A DNA stretch of 5,510 bases from Thermoplasmata archaeon (GTDB lineage: Archaea; Thermoplasmatota; Thermoplasmata; Thermoplasmatales; Thermoplasmataceae). The first letter of the stretch is position 1, and the number at the start of each line of letters is the position of its first letter. The stretch covers positions 1 to 5,510 of the forward strand of contig JAKAYN010000056.1 in NCBI GenBank assembly GCA_021826785.1. The letters run 5' to 3'. A program made the translations under genes and the position numbers. Below, piece by piece: positions 1 to 5,133 of this stretch. The notes beneath the pieces were generated by a model. That model saw only the letters and a program-made list of their open reading frames with translations. It was not told the DNA's origin and made no database searches.

Positions 1-799
1 GTACTCATCGATGATATACAAAATTCTTGGTGATGTACCTTTCTACTCTTTTGGTATAAGAAGAATGAATCCTGCAATAGCACCAATGATAGACAGATCT
101 GCATACATAGGTGGTGCGGCTGGTGTTTCTGGAATCCTAGGTGCCATTAAAATTGGGAAGAAACCCGTTGGTACAATGCCACATGCACTTTCAATTATAC
201 TTGGTGATGATGATGCATGGAGATATGTTTACAATAACAGTGATGTAAAAACGGTTTTAATAGATACATTTATGGATGAAAAATTCGCAGCAATAAAAGT
301 CGCAGAGGAATTTCCAGATATAGATTATATAAGGCTTGACACTCCAGCATCGAGGCGTGGCCATTTCAAGAACATTATAAGGGAGGTACGCTGGGAGCTT
401 GATCTTAGGGGTCATAAAAATATAAAGATTATGGTATCTGGTGGTCTAAAACTTGAGGATCTTAAAGACCTTGTTGATGCGGGTGTATCTGCCTTTGGCA
501 TTGGTACATCAATAGCATCTGCCGAGCCTGTTGATTTTTCACTTGACATAGTTAATGTTAATGGAAATAATATAACAAAAAGGGGGAAATTCTCAGGCAT
601 TAAGGATGTTTACAAATGTCAGAATTGTGGAAATATATACGTTCTGCCAAGAGATATCACAGATAAATGCAAATGTGGCGGCAACTTAAAGAGCATAATG
701 GTAAAGTACATTGAATCTGGGAATATAATATTTAACGATAATATAGAAAATATAAGGGCAAGATCCATTGAAAGTATAAAAAATCTTGATATAATTTAA
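1..799 (+). CDS. pncB: Nicotinate phosphoribosyltransferase, 3' part (5' end outside window)
   Basis: The enzyme joins nicotinate and PRPP to give nicotinate mononucleotide, the entry step of NAD salvage in the cytoplasm. The frame is open from base 2 and ends at TAA 797-799. The ATG at base 11 is taken as internal, because archaeal members are about 390 residues and only about 265 are visible. Counting from that Met, the (beta/alpha)-barrel part shows a glycine-rich GGAAGVSG at 34-41, TMPHAL near 55-60, a TPASRRGH segment near 112-119, and the phosphate-binding pair SGG (143-145) and GIGTS (163-167). Residues 203-222 hold four cysteines (C203, C206, C220, C222) in a zinc-ribbon-like CxxC...CxC tail module. 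As I recall, the Thermoplasma acidophilum structure of this enzyme has such a zinc-binding knuckle. No partner gene is visible upstream. Nicotinate specificity, rather than nicotinamide or quinolinate, is inferred from overall resemblance to the Thermoplasma enzyme. Confidence 0.85.
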   Translation, partial: YSSMIYKILGDVPFYSFGIRRMNPAIAPMIDRSAYIGGAAGVSGILGAIKIGKKPVGTMPHALSIILGDDDAWRYVYNNSDVKTVLIDTFMDEKFAAIKVAEEFPDIDYIRLDTPASRRGHFKNIIREVRWELDLRGHKNIKIMVSGGLKLEDLKDLVDAGVSAFGIGTSIASAEPVDFSLDIVNVNGNNITKRGKFSGIKDVYKCQNCGNIYVLPRDITDKCKCGGNLKSIMVKYIESGNIIFNDNIENIRARSIESIKNLDII

Positions 800-850
800 T
801 AAAGATTTTAATTAAATCCAATATTTTAAATTTATTTAAAAATTTAATAC
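800..850 (+). terminator. Possible AT-only transcription end region after the nicotinate phosphoribosyltransferase gene
   Basis: Directly after the stop codon there are short T runs (806-809, 824-827) and a perfect 8-bp inverted repeat made only of A and T (826-833 with 840-847, 6-base loop). Archaeal termination mainly needs U-rich tracts, so this is a plausible end point. The T runs are short and an AT-only palindrome is expected by chance in such DNA, so support is weak. Confidence 0.25.
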
Positions 851-949
851 AGTTATATCATAATTATAATGTGAATAATATCATCAATGTACAGGTTTAG
901 AAATATTTATAAATAATATATTTCATAAATGCCATTATAATACTACTCA

Positions 950-962
950 ATAAATATTTATA
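950..962 (+). promoter_or_regulatory. TATA box of the DUF3311-symporter unit
   Basis: The stretch AAATATTTATA at 952-962 is centred about 28 bp before the ATG at 985, the spacing expected for an archaeal TATA box when the transcript begins at or next to the start codon. There is no Shine-Dalgarno sequence before 985, which fits a leaderless message. An identical 11-mer lies at 901-911. Confidence 0.5.
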
Positions 963-984
963 CAACATAGTTATAATAGTGATA

Positions 985-1194
985 ATGAATGCCATACTAA
1001 AATTTATATTGCTGGCCCTGCCATACTTTTTTATGGTTCTGGGCGTGGGCATTTATATGCGTGTTAAACCAGAAATTTTTGGAATACCATTTTTTTATTG
1101 GTATCAGCTGGTTTGGATCTTTCTTGCCGCAATACTGACATACTCTGTTTATGCGATAGAATCGCACGAGAGGAGGGGCTCAAATGTTCACTAA
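985..1194 (+). CDS. DUF3311 small membrane protein, likely partner of the adjacent symporter
   Basis: This 69-residue protein has two predicted membrane segments (about residues 3-25 and 36-58). They flank a short loop with the family pattern RVKPEIFGIPFFYWYQL, which matches DUF3311, a small protein family usually encoded just before sodium:solute symporter genes. It probably sits in the cytoplasmic membrane as an accessory subunit or stabiliser of the transporter; its biochemical role is not established. The start at ATG 985 is chosen from the TATA-box spacing; a GTG two codons earlier (979) is the alternative and would give 71 residues. The 3' end overlaps the symporter gene by 11 bases, and the symporter's ribosome binding site lies inside this gene, pointing to coupled translation. 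Family assignment is fairly sure; a physical partnership is inferred from gene order. Confidence 0.75.
   Translation: MNAILKFILLALPYFFMVLGVGIYMRVKPEIFGIPFFYWYQLVWIFLAAILTYSVYAIESHERRGSNVH
1168..1178 (+). promoter_or_regulatory. Strong Shine-Dalgarno site of the symporter gene
   Basis: A purine run containing GGAGG (1172-1176) ends about 7 bases before the ATG at 1184 and lies within the end of the DUF3311 gene. It fixes the symporter start at 1184 and suggests that ribosomes finishing the small gene help load the next one. Confidence 0.75.
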
Positions 1195-2683
1195 TTTGGA
1201 TCTTGCGCTGTTCTTTATTATAATATTTATTGTGCTCTTTATTGGTTACATAGCATACTTCTGGAGAAAACCTGAGGATATACACAAGCACGGTGAGTGG
1301 AGCCTTGGTGGTAGAAGGTTTGGTACCGTTGTTGTATGGTTCCTGCTTGGTGGCGATCTTTACACTGCCTATACATTAATAGCTGTACCTGGTGCTGCCG
1401 CAACACCAGGCATTGGTGGTGGAGCATTTGCAATGTTTGCAATAACTTATGGTATAATGATATATCCTATAGTTTACGGTACAATGCCAAGGCTTTACAA
1501 TGTCTCAAAGAAGCGTGGTTATATAACCGCTGCAGATTTCGTTAAAGACCGGTTTTCATCAAGGTTACTTGCACTTCTAATAGCATTAACAGGCGTTCTT
1601 GCAGAGCTACCATACATTGCACTGCAGATCACTGGAATAAAATACGTTCTTGCATCTCTGTCATTACCAATAACTTTAAGTTTAATCATAGCCTTCCTTC
1701 TGGTTGCAGGTTTTACATTCATAAGCGGTCTAAGAGGACCAGCACTCACGGCGATAATAAAGGATGCAATAATATGGACAGCGGTCATAGTTATAATTGT
1801 TTATATACCAATAAGACTCCATGGCTTTGGAAACATATTTTCAAAGGCTGCAGCAATAAGCCCGAACCTTCTTGATATATCACCGACAATAGATATAGGT
1901 TATGTATCATTGGCTCTTGGGTCCGCACTTGCATTGTTTTTATATCCACATGCTGTTACCGGAACATTGGGGTCAAAAGATGTTAGGACAATAAAAAGAA
2001 ACGCTGCCCTGCTGCCATTATACAACGTTCTTCTAATGTTCGTTGCAATAATAGGTATAATGTCTGTTGTTTACTTCAATGCTTATCCAAAGGTGAGTAG
2101 CGAGGCTTTACCGCTTTTGGTGTTACATGTATTCCCGTCGGCGTTTACGGCCTTTGCATTTGCGGCGATAGTTGTTGGAAGTATAGTACCAGCATCAATA
2201 ATGGCCCTTGCCTCGGCAAACCTTTTGACAAGAAATCTTTATCTTGAATATATAAATCCAAATGCATCAGAAAAGGCACAGACAAATCTATCAAGAGTCC
2301 TTGTTGTCGTTGTAATAGTTGCAGCACTTGCATTTTCACTTGTGCCTGCGGCATCAGGTGAGATTGTTTATTTACAAACAATAGGCGGTGCCATAATAAT
2401 GCAGACATTGCCATCTGTTTATCTTGCACTGTTCACAAGAAAGCTTAATAAATATCCTGTTGGCATTGGCTGGCTAGCGGGCCTTGCAACAACAATGGTC
2501 TTGCTTTTAGATCTTCACTTTAAAACATCACTTTACAAGGGCTTCTTCTTTATGTACGTTGGTATAATAGCACTTTTAATAAATCTGGCAATCGTTGGCC
2601 TTGGCATGCTAATAATGGCAGCAATGCACAAAATAAAGGATGAAGGAATAATAGAAAACACTGAATTAATTAATGAAGAATAA
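1184..2683 (+). CDS. Solute:sodium symporter (SSS) family transporter, monocarboxylate-type
   Basis: This 499-residue integral membrane protein has about 13 hydrophobic segments, the normal length and topology for the SSS family (LeuT fold). Family features are GGDLYTAYTLIAVPG in segment 2 (about 56-70), the FISGLRGPALTAIIKD loop (about 179-194, equivalent to the GGLRAV..D motif), and YPHAVTG (254-260) followed by GSKDVRTIKRNAALLP. This last block recalls the subgroup containing bacterial MctP/MctC-like monocarboxylate (pyruvate, acetate, propionate) carriers, which are often preceded by DUF3311 genes as here. The substrate is therefore probably a small organic acid, but this is inference. 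In the segment matching core TM8 (IMALASANLLTRN, M340 onward), the two positions that carry Ser/Thr Na+ ligands in PutP or vSGLT are A341 and L342 by my manual alignment, so proton coupling is possible. The ATG at 1184 is set by the GGAGG site. The C terminus is a short acidic, cytoplasmic-looking tail. Confidence 0.85.
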   Translation: MFTNLDLALFFIIIFIVLFIGYIAYFWRKPEDIHKHGEWSLGGRRFGTVVVWFLLGGDLYTAYTLIAVPGAAATPGIGGGAFAMFAITYGIMIYPIVYGTMPRLYNVSKKRGYITAADFVKDRFSSRLLALLIALTGVLAELPYIALQITGIKYVLASLSLPITLSLIIAFLLVAGFTFISGLRGPALTAIIKDAIIWTAVIVIIVYIPIRLHGFGNIFSKAAAISPNLLDISPTIDIGYVSLALGSALALFLYPHAVTGTLGSKDVRTIKRNAALLPLYNVLLMFVAIIGIMSVVYFNAYPKVSSEALPLLVLHVFPSAFTAFAFAAIVVGSIVPASIMALASANLLTRNLYLEYINPNASEKAQTNLSRVLVVVVIVAALAFSLVPAASGEIVYLQTIGGAIIMQTLPSVYLALFTRKLNKYPVGIGWLAGLATTMVLLLDLHFKTSLYKGFFFMYVGIIALLINLAIVGLGMLIMAAMHKIKDEGIIENTELINEE

Positions 2684-2726
2684 TATTTTTTAATAAAATA
2701 TAATTTATAAAACATAATTTTTTTAA
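2684..2726 (+). terminator. T-tract terminator after the symporter gene
   Basis: Two T runs follow the stop codon, T6 at 2686-2691 and T7 at 2718-2724, with no strong hairpin. This is the usual form of an intrinsic archaeal terminator and separates the transporter unit from the pcc1 operon. Confidence 0.5.
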
Positions 2727-2745
2727 AGAAACATCTTAAATAATT
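2727..2745 (+). promoter_or_regulatory. BRE/TATA promoter of the pcc1-pfdB-mptA operon
   Basis: A purine-rich BRE-like stretch (about 2726-2733) precedes CTTAAATAAT (2735-2744), whose centre lies about 25 bp before the ATG at 2764. There is no Shine-Dalgarno site before pcc1, so a leaderless transcript starting at the ATG is likely. Confidence 0.5.
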
Positions 2746-2763
2746 ATATATTATTAAGTATTA

Positions 2764-2979
2764 ATGATAAAGATTACAATAGCCGTTGACGATGAAAAAT
2801 ATCTAAGGGCTATTGAACCCGATCTAAACGAAAACGGTAAAAGAACGAAAATATATCTTTCACAGGATAAAAAGATTGTAATCGAGGCACTGGATGTAAA
2901 TGCTGCCAGAGCTGCAGTATCAACAATCGGAAGGGTATTAAACGTGGCGAGAAAAATTATGGAGGTGAATGTTTGGTAG
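2764..2979 (+). CDS. pcc1: KEOPS complex subunit Pcc1
   Basis: Pcc1 is the dimerising subunit of the KEOPS complex, which with Kae1, Bud32 and Cgi121 transfers the threonylcarbamoyl group to A37 of ANN-decoding tRNAs (t6A). At 71 residues it is slightly short but within range for archaeal Pcc1. The N-terminal strand MIKITIAVD, then a predicted strand KKIVIEALD (36-44) and the helix NAARAAVSTIGRVLNVARKIMEV (46-68) match the family's beta-beta-alpha layout; the segment 'D-x-N/R-A-A-R-A-A' is its best signature. It is the first gene of a three-gene operon and overlaps pfdB by 7 bases, with the pfdB ribosome binding site inside its last codons. Linkage of pcc1 to prefoldin beta is, as I recall, common in Euryarchaeota. 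The short length makes the call depend on this motif and on context. Confidence 0.85.
   Translation: MIKITIAVDDEKYLRAIEPDLNENGKRTKIYLSQDKKIVIEALDVNAARAAVSTIGRVLNVARKIMEVNVW
2961..2968 (+). promoter_or_regulatory. Shine-Dalgarno site deciding a TTG start for pfdB
   Basis: GGAGGTGA is a full-length match to the 16S rRNA tail and ends 4 bases before the TTG at 2973. The first in-frame ATG lies well inside the gene (Met65), so TTG is the real start of the prefoldin gene. Confidence 0.8.
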
Positions 2980-3344
2980 AACCAAATTTAAGTGCATATA
3001 TACAGAACCAGATAAAGCAGGCTCAGGACCTAGAATCGCAGATAGAGAGCATAGCATCTCAGAGGTACCAGTTGGATGTGCTTATAAGGGAGCTTGACAA
3101 AACAATAAAGGAATTAAAATCAATATCTGATAATACACCAGTCTACAAAAGCGTTGGTCCTGTCATGTATCTTGTTGATGATAAAAATAAGCTTATAAGC
3201 GATCTTGAGGAGCAGAAGGAGTTAAGCCAGATGAGAAGTAAAACGCTAGAAAACCAGCAGAAATCACTGGAGCAAAAGTACCGTGAGGTACAGGAATCAT
3301 TGCAAAAAAAGTATCAGGAAGCCAGTAAAGGTGAAGGTAATTGA
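2973..3344 (+). CDS. pfdB: Prefoldin subunit beta
   Basis: Prefoldin is a hexameric (alpha2 beta4) cytoplasmic holdase that captures unfolded proteins between coiled-coil arms and passes them to the thermosome. The 123-residue product has the usual length. Residues 6-53 and about 75-118 are charged heptad-like helices forming the two coiled-coil arms. The central turn region has the beta-type signature NTPVYKSVGPVMYLVDDKNKLI (54-75), giving the beta hairpin that builds the hexamer base. The start is TTG at 2973, four bases after GGAGGTGA. The gene overlaps pcc1 by 7 bases and mptA by 4 (TTGA), so translation in this operon is probably coupled. The alpha subunit is not in this window. Confidence 0.92.
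   Translation: MVEPNLSAYIQNQIKQAQDLESQIESIASQRYQLDVLIRELDKTIKELKSISDNTPVYKSVGPVMYLVDDKNKLISDLEEQKELSQMRSKTLENQQKSLEQKYREVQESLQKKYQEASKGEGN
3327..3334 (+). promoter_or_regulatory. Shine-Dalgarno site deciding a TTG start for mptA
   Basis: AAAGGTGA ends 6 bases before TTG 3341, inside the end of pfdB. The TTG overlaps the pfdB TGA stop in the four-base arrangement TTGA, typical of stop-restart translation. Confidence 0.65.
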
Positions 3345-4162
3345 TAGAGCTTAAGGATGTTCAGGGATTTAAACCTGAATATGCTATACCAATAAAGAGC
3401 GCCGGCATAAGATCTTTTAAAAAACGCATTAAATTAAATTATAATAACGAATCATTTGATTCATATGCAGACATATCAATATTCGTATCTTTAAATTCAG
3501 ACAGGAAAGGCCTTGATATGTCAAGAACCATTGAAGCTGTTGGAACTTCATATAATTTAAATGACGTTGCATATGATATATATAATAACCTTTTTTCTAG
3601 AATAAACTATTCAAAAAATGGTTATGTAAAGGTTTCATTTGATTATTATTATAATAATAAACTGTATCCAATTTCGATAATAGCAGAGGGAAACGCAAGC
3701 GATATTAAAAAGTACGTTGAAACATCTGCCGAGGGTATGACCGTATGCCCATGCGCCATGGAAACGATAAAATCAATAATGTTATATGATTATAACATCT
3801 CATATGGTGATATAGGCATATCACATAATCAGAGGAACAAAGCTTATATAAAAATGCAGTACATTAATGATGCGCATATTGAAGAATTAATTGATATAAT
3901 AGAATCATCATTCTCATATCCTGTATCAAGCCTGCTAAAGCGCTATGATGAGGGAAAAATGATTATAGAGGCACACAAAAAACCAAAATTTGTCGAGGAC
4001 GTTGTAAGGGAAATATCATACAAGGCTGCATTTGTGGAGCCAGATAAAAACCTATACATAAACGTTAAATCCGAAAGTTTTGAAAGTATACATCCACATA
4101 ATGCATATGCAGAAATCGAAGATTACACACAAAATATAAGAAGATACACCAAAAATGACTAG
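3341..4162 (+). CDS. mptA: GTP cyclohydrolase MptA (FolE2/GCYH-IB family)
   Basis: MptA opens GTP to 7,8-dihydroneopterin 2',3'-cyclic phosphate using a bound Fe(II), the first step towards the pterin of methanopterin/folate-type carriers; in Haloferax the family is also needed for archaeosine in tRNA. The 273-residue product has family landmarks in order: DVQ (6-8), KGLDMSR (56-62), TVCPCAMETIKS with C136 and C138, SHNQR (161-165), FVEDVVREI with E219, and ESIHPHNAYAE with E248, H251 and H253. The Cys (probably C138), His and Glu positions correspond to the metal and catalytic residues known in this family. At 273 residues it is somewhat shorter than the methanogen enzymes (about 310, as I recall) but covers all motifs. 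The start is TTG, overlapping the pfdB stop. The TAG stop is shared within a CTAG with the convergent ribL gene. Confidence 0.88.
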   Translation: MIELKDVQGFKPEYAIPIKSAGIRSFKKRIKLNYNNESFDSYADISIFVSLNSDRKGLDMSRTIEAVGTSYNLNDVAYDIYNNLFSRINYSKNGYVKVSFDYYYNNKLYPISIIAEGNASDIKKYVETSAEGMTVCPCAMETIKSIMLYDYNISYGDIGISHNQRNKAYIKMQYINDAHIEELIDIIESSFSYPVSSLLKRYDEGKMIIEAHKKPKFVEDVVREISYKAAFVEPDKNLYINVKSESFESIHPHNAYAEIEDYTQNIRRYTKND

Positions 4163-4195
4163 ATTTTATAAAGATCCAAGATCCTTTTTCTTATA
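4147..4195. terminator. Convergent termination zone of mptA and ribL inside each other's coding ends
   Basis: The two genes leave no spacer, so each transcript must end within the other gene. For mptA, the plus strand has T4 at 4164-4167 and T5 at 4185-4189, the latter just after a weak GATC-CAA-GATC stem. For ribL, the minus strand has a T5 opposite 4151-4155, just past its stop codon. The tracts are short, so this is a tentative reading. Confidence 0.3.
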
Positions 4196-4578
4196 TCAGA
4201 TGAGCTTTTTATATCATCATCATATTTTGATATTCTAATAACCTTTGTTTTTAATCCGAGATTTTTACATCTACTCTCGATTTCGGCCTCATTGAAATGC
4301 TGGTCATATCCAAGTGTTATTATATCAGGTTTTACATCATAAACAGTCTTAAAGATATCATCGTTATGGCCTATTATAGCCTCATCAACCATTCTTAGCT
4401 GTGAAATCATAAATCTTCTTTGTTCCTCATTAAAAATAAGCCTTTTACCATGGCTTTTTGCCGTCCTATCTGTTGCTATTATTACTACAAGATAATCACC
4501 AAGCTTTTTTGATTCATTTAAATAATGTATGTGTCCTGGATGCAGTATATCGAAAACGCCTGTGGCCATAACCTTCAT
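4159..4578 (-). CDS. ribL: FAD synthetase RibL (archaeal nucleotidyltransferase)
   Basis: RibL transfers the AMP moiety of ATP to FMN, forming FAD, in archaea that lack the bacterial RibF. The 139-residue protein is a small Rossmann-like cytidylyltransferase-type fold. It shows the ATP-binding HPGH (13-16) just after MATGVFDILH, the family blocks RMVDEAIIGHNDDIF (62-76), KPDIITLGYDQ (83-93), and the C-terminal SSSDIR (125-130), equivalent to the (I/R)SSSxxR motif. The start is ATG 4578, placed directly before the first beta strand; a TTG at 4593 would add five residues but is less likely. Only one cysteine (C104) is present. No Shine-Dalgarno site is seen, fitting a leaderless message. The gene is convergent with mptA and divergent from the kinase gene. 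A glycerol-3-phosphate cytidylyltransferase activity cannot be fully excluded, but the GYDQ and DEAIIGH blocks favour RibL. Confidence 0.85.
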   Translation of the reverse strand: MKVMATGVFDILHPGHIHYLNESKKLGDYLVVIIATDRTAKSHGKRLIFNEEQRRFMISQLRMVDEAIIGHNDDIFKTVYDVKPDIITLGYDQHFNEAEIESRCKNLGLKTKVIRISKYDDDIKSSSDIRKRILDLYKI

Positions 4579-4597
4579 GTAAATATAATACAAAACA

Positions 4598-4612
4598 CAT
4601 TAAAGAGTTTTT
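4598..4612 (-). promoter_or_regulatory. Candidate ribL promoter
   Basis: On the minus strand an A-rich, BRE-like stretch is followed by CTCTTTAATG (about 4608-4599), centred about 26 bp before the ribL ATG at 4578. The box is a poor match to the TATA consensus; it is proposed mainly from position. Confidence 0.3.
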
Positions 4613-4622
4613 AGTTTCAAAA

Positions 4623-4637
4623 GTCTTTTAATTAATG
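4623..4637 (+). promoter_or_regulatory. Promoter of the COG1839 kinase gene
   Basis: CTTTTAATTAAT (4625-4636) is centred about 24 bp before the ATG at 4654, right for a TATA box with a leaderless start. It lies back to back with the ribL promoter in a 75-bp divergent spacer. A pair of ATTAAT units (4631-4636 and 4639-4644) overlaps its downstream side. Confidence 0.45.
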
Positions 4638-4653
4638 TATTAATTTATCATCC

Positions 4654-5133
4654 ATGATAAAGGAGATAAATATTGATAAACCTGAAGATTCGAATGTGAT
4701 CTTGGGATATTCACACTTTATAAAGACAGTCGAGGATTTAAGTGAAATTGTTGTTACAAGCGTACCAGGTTGCAAATTCGGGCTTGCGTTTTCGGAGGCA
4801 TCAGGTGAAAGGCTTGTAAGGTTTGACGGCAATGATAAAGAGTTAATAGACATGGCCATAAAAAACATTATAAATTTAAAGAGTGGCCATACGTTTATAA
4901 TAATTATAAGAAATGCATATCCAATAAACATGCTTAATGCCATAAAGATGTGCCAGGAGGTTGGAAGCATCTTTGCCGCAACGGCCAACCCATTAAGTGT
5001 TATAGTCTATGAAGGAAACAACGGCAATGGCATTCTGGGTGTTATCGATGGTTTTTCACCACTTGGCATAGAGGATGAAACGGCAAAAGAAAAAAGAAAA
5101 AAGCTTTTAAGAGATATTGGTTACAAGTCATAG
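4654..5133 (+). CDS. Adenosine-specific kinase family protein (COG1839, DUF355)
   Basis: The 159-residue cytoplasmic protein matches the archaeal and thermophile family COG1839 (PF04008), annotated as adenosine-specific kinase on structural and limited biochemical grounds; its true physiological role is uncertain. Almost the full family pattern is visible: KPEDSNVILGYSHFIKTVEDL (9-29), VPGCKFGLAFSEASGERLVRFDGND (37-61), SGHTFIIIIRNAYPINMLNAIK (77-98), EVGSIFAATANPLSVIVYE (102-120), GNGILGVIDGFSPLGIE, and a final LLRDIGYKS. Two positions where I recall Cys in many homologues are Ser47 (FSEASG) and Ala108 (IFAATANP). The start at ATG 4654 agrees with the family N terminus and the TATA spacing. 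The gene is monocistronic apart from the tRNA directly behind it: the last base of its TAG stop is base 1 of tRNA-Arg. Family membership is sure, the activity less so. Confidence 0.85.
   Translation: MIKEINIDKPEDSNVILGYSHFIKTVEDLSEIVVTSVPGCKFGLAFSEASGERLVRFDGNDKELIDMAIKNIINLKSGHTFIIIIRNAYPINMLNAIKMCQEVGSIFAATANPLSVIVYEGNNGNGILGVIDGFSPLGIEDETAKEKRKKLLRDIGYKS
5090..5112 (+). promoter_or_regulatory. Possible internal promoter for tRNA-Arg inside the kinase gene
   Basis: A purine-rich run (about 5090-5102) precedes GCTTTTAAGAG (5103-5113), whose centre is about 26 bp before G5133, the first base of the tRNA. This BRE/TATA-like arrangement lies in the codons for the last ten residues of the kinase (about KKRKKLLRD). 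Those codons are lysine-rich anyway, so the purine run may have no promoter meaning. Confidence 0.35.

Noticed and set aside
11..13. ATG as true start of the nicotinate phosphoribosyltransferase gene
   Set aside because: The frame is open to the window edge and family members are about 390 residues; the N-terminal third is missing, so this Met is internal.
826..847. AT-only inverted repeat as an operator or attachment site
   Set aside because: Eight A/T pairs in DNA of this composition arise easily by chance, and no integrase or mobile element is nearby.
929..940. Tiny open frame (Met-Pro-Leu-stop) about 23 bp after the first AAATATTTATA copy, as a leaderless micro-ORF
   Set aside because: Three codons in AT-only spacer DNA without any ribosome binding site; chance is the best explanation.
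4173..4189. Rho-independent style hairpin (GATC-CAA-GATC then T5) for mptA
   Set aside because: The stem is only four pairs with a three-base loop and lies in ribL coding sequence; listed only as part of a tentative termination zone.
4591..4593. TTG start for ribL five codons upstream
   Set aside because: No Shine-Dalgarno site precedes it, and the family normally begins directly at the first strand with the ATG at 4578.
4662..4675. Shine-Dalgarno-like GGAGAT followed by TTG inside the kinase gene as a later start
   Set aside because: The TTG at 4673 is out of frame, and the family N terminus needs the residues encoded from 4654.
4632..4988. Long open frame on the minus strand opposite the kinase gene
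   Set aside because: Its product resembles no known family and the plus strand encodes a clear COG1839 protein; it is a by-product of that gene's codon pattern. The same holds for antisense frames in the symporter gene.
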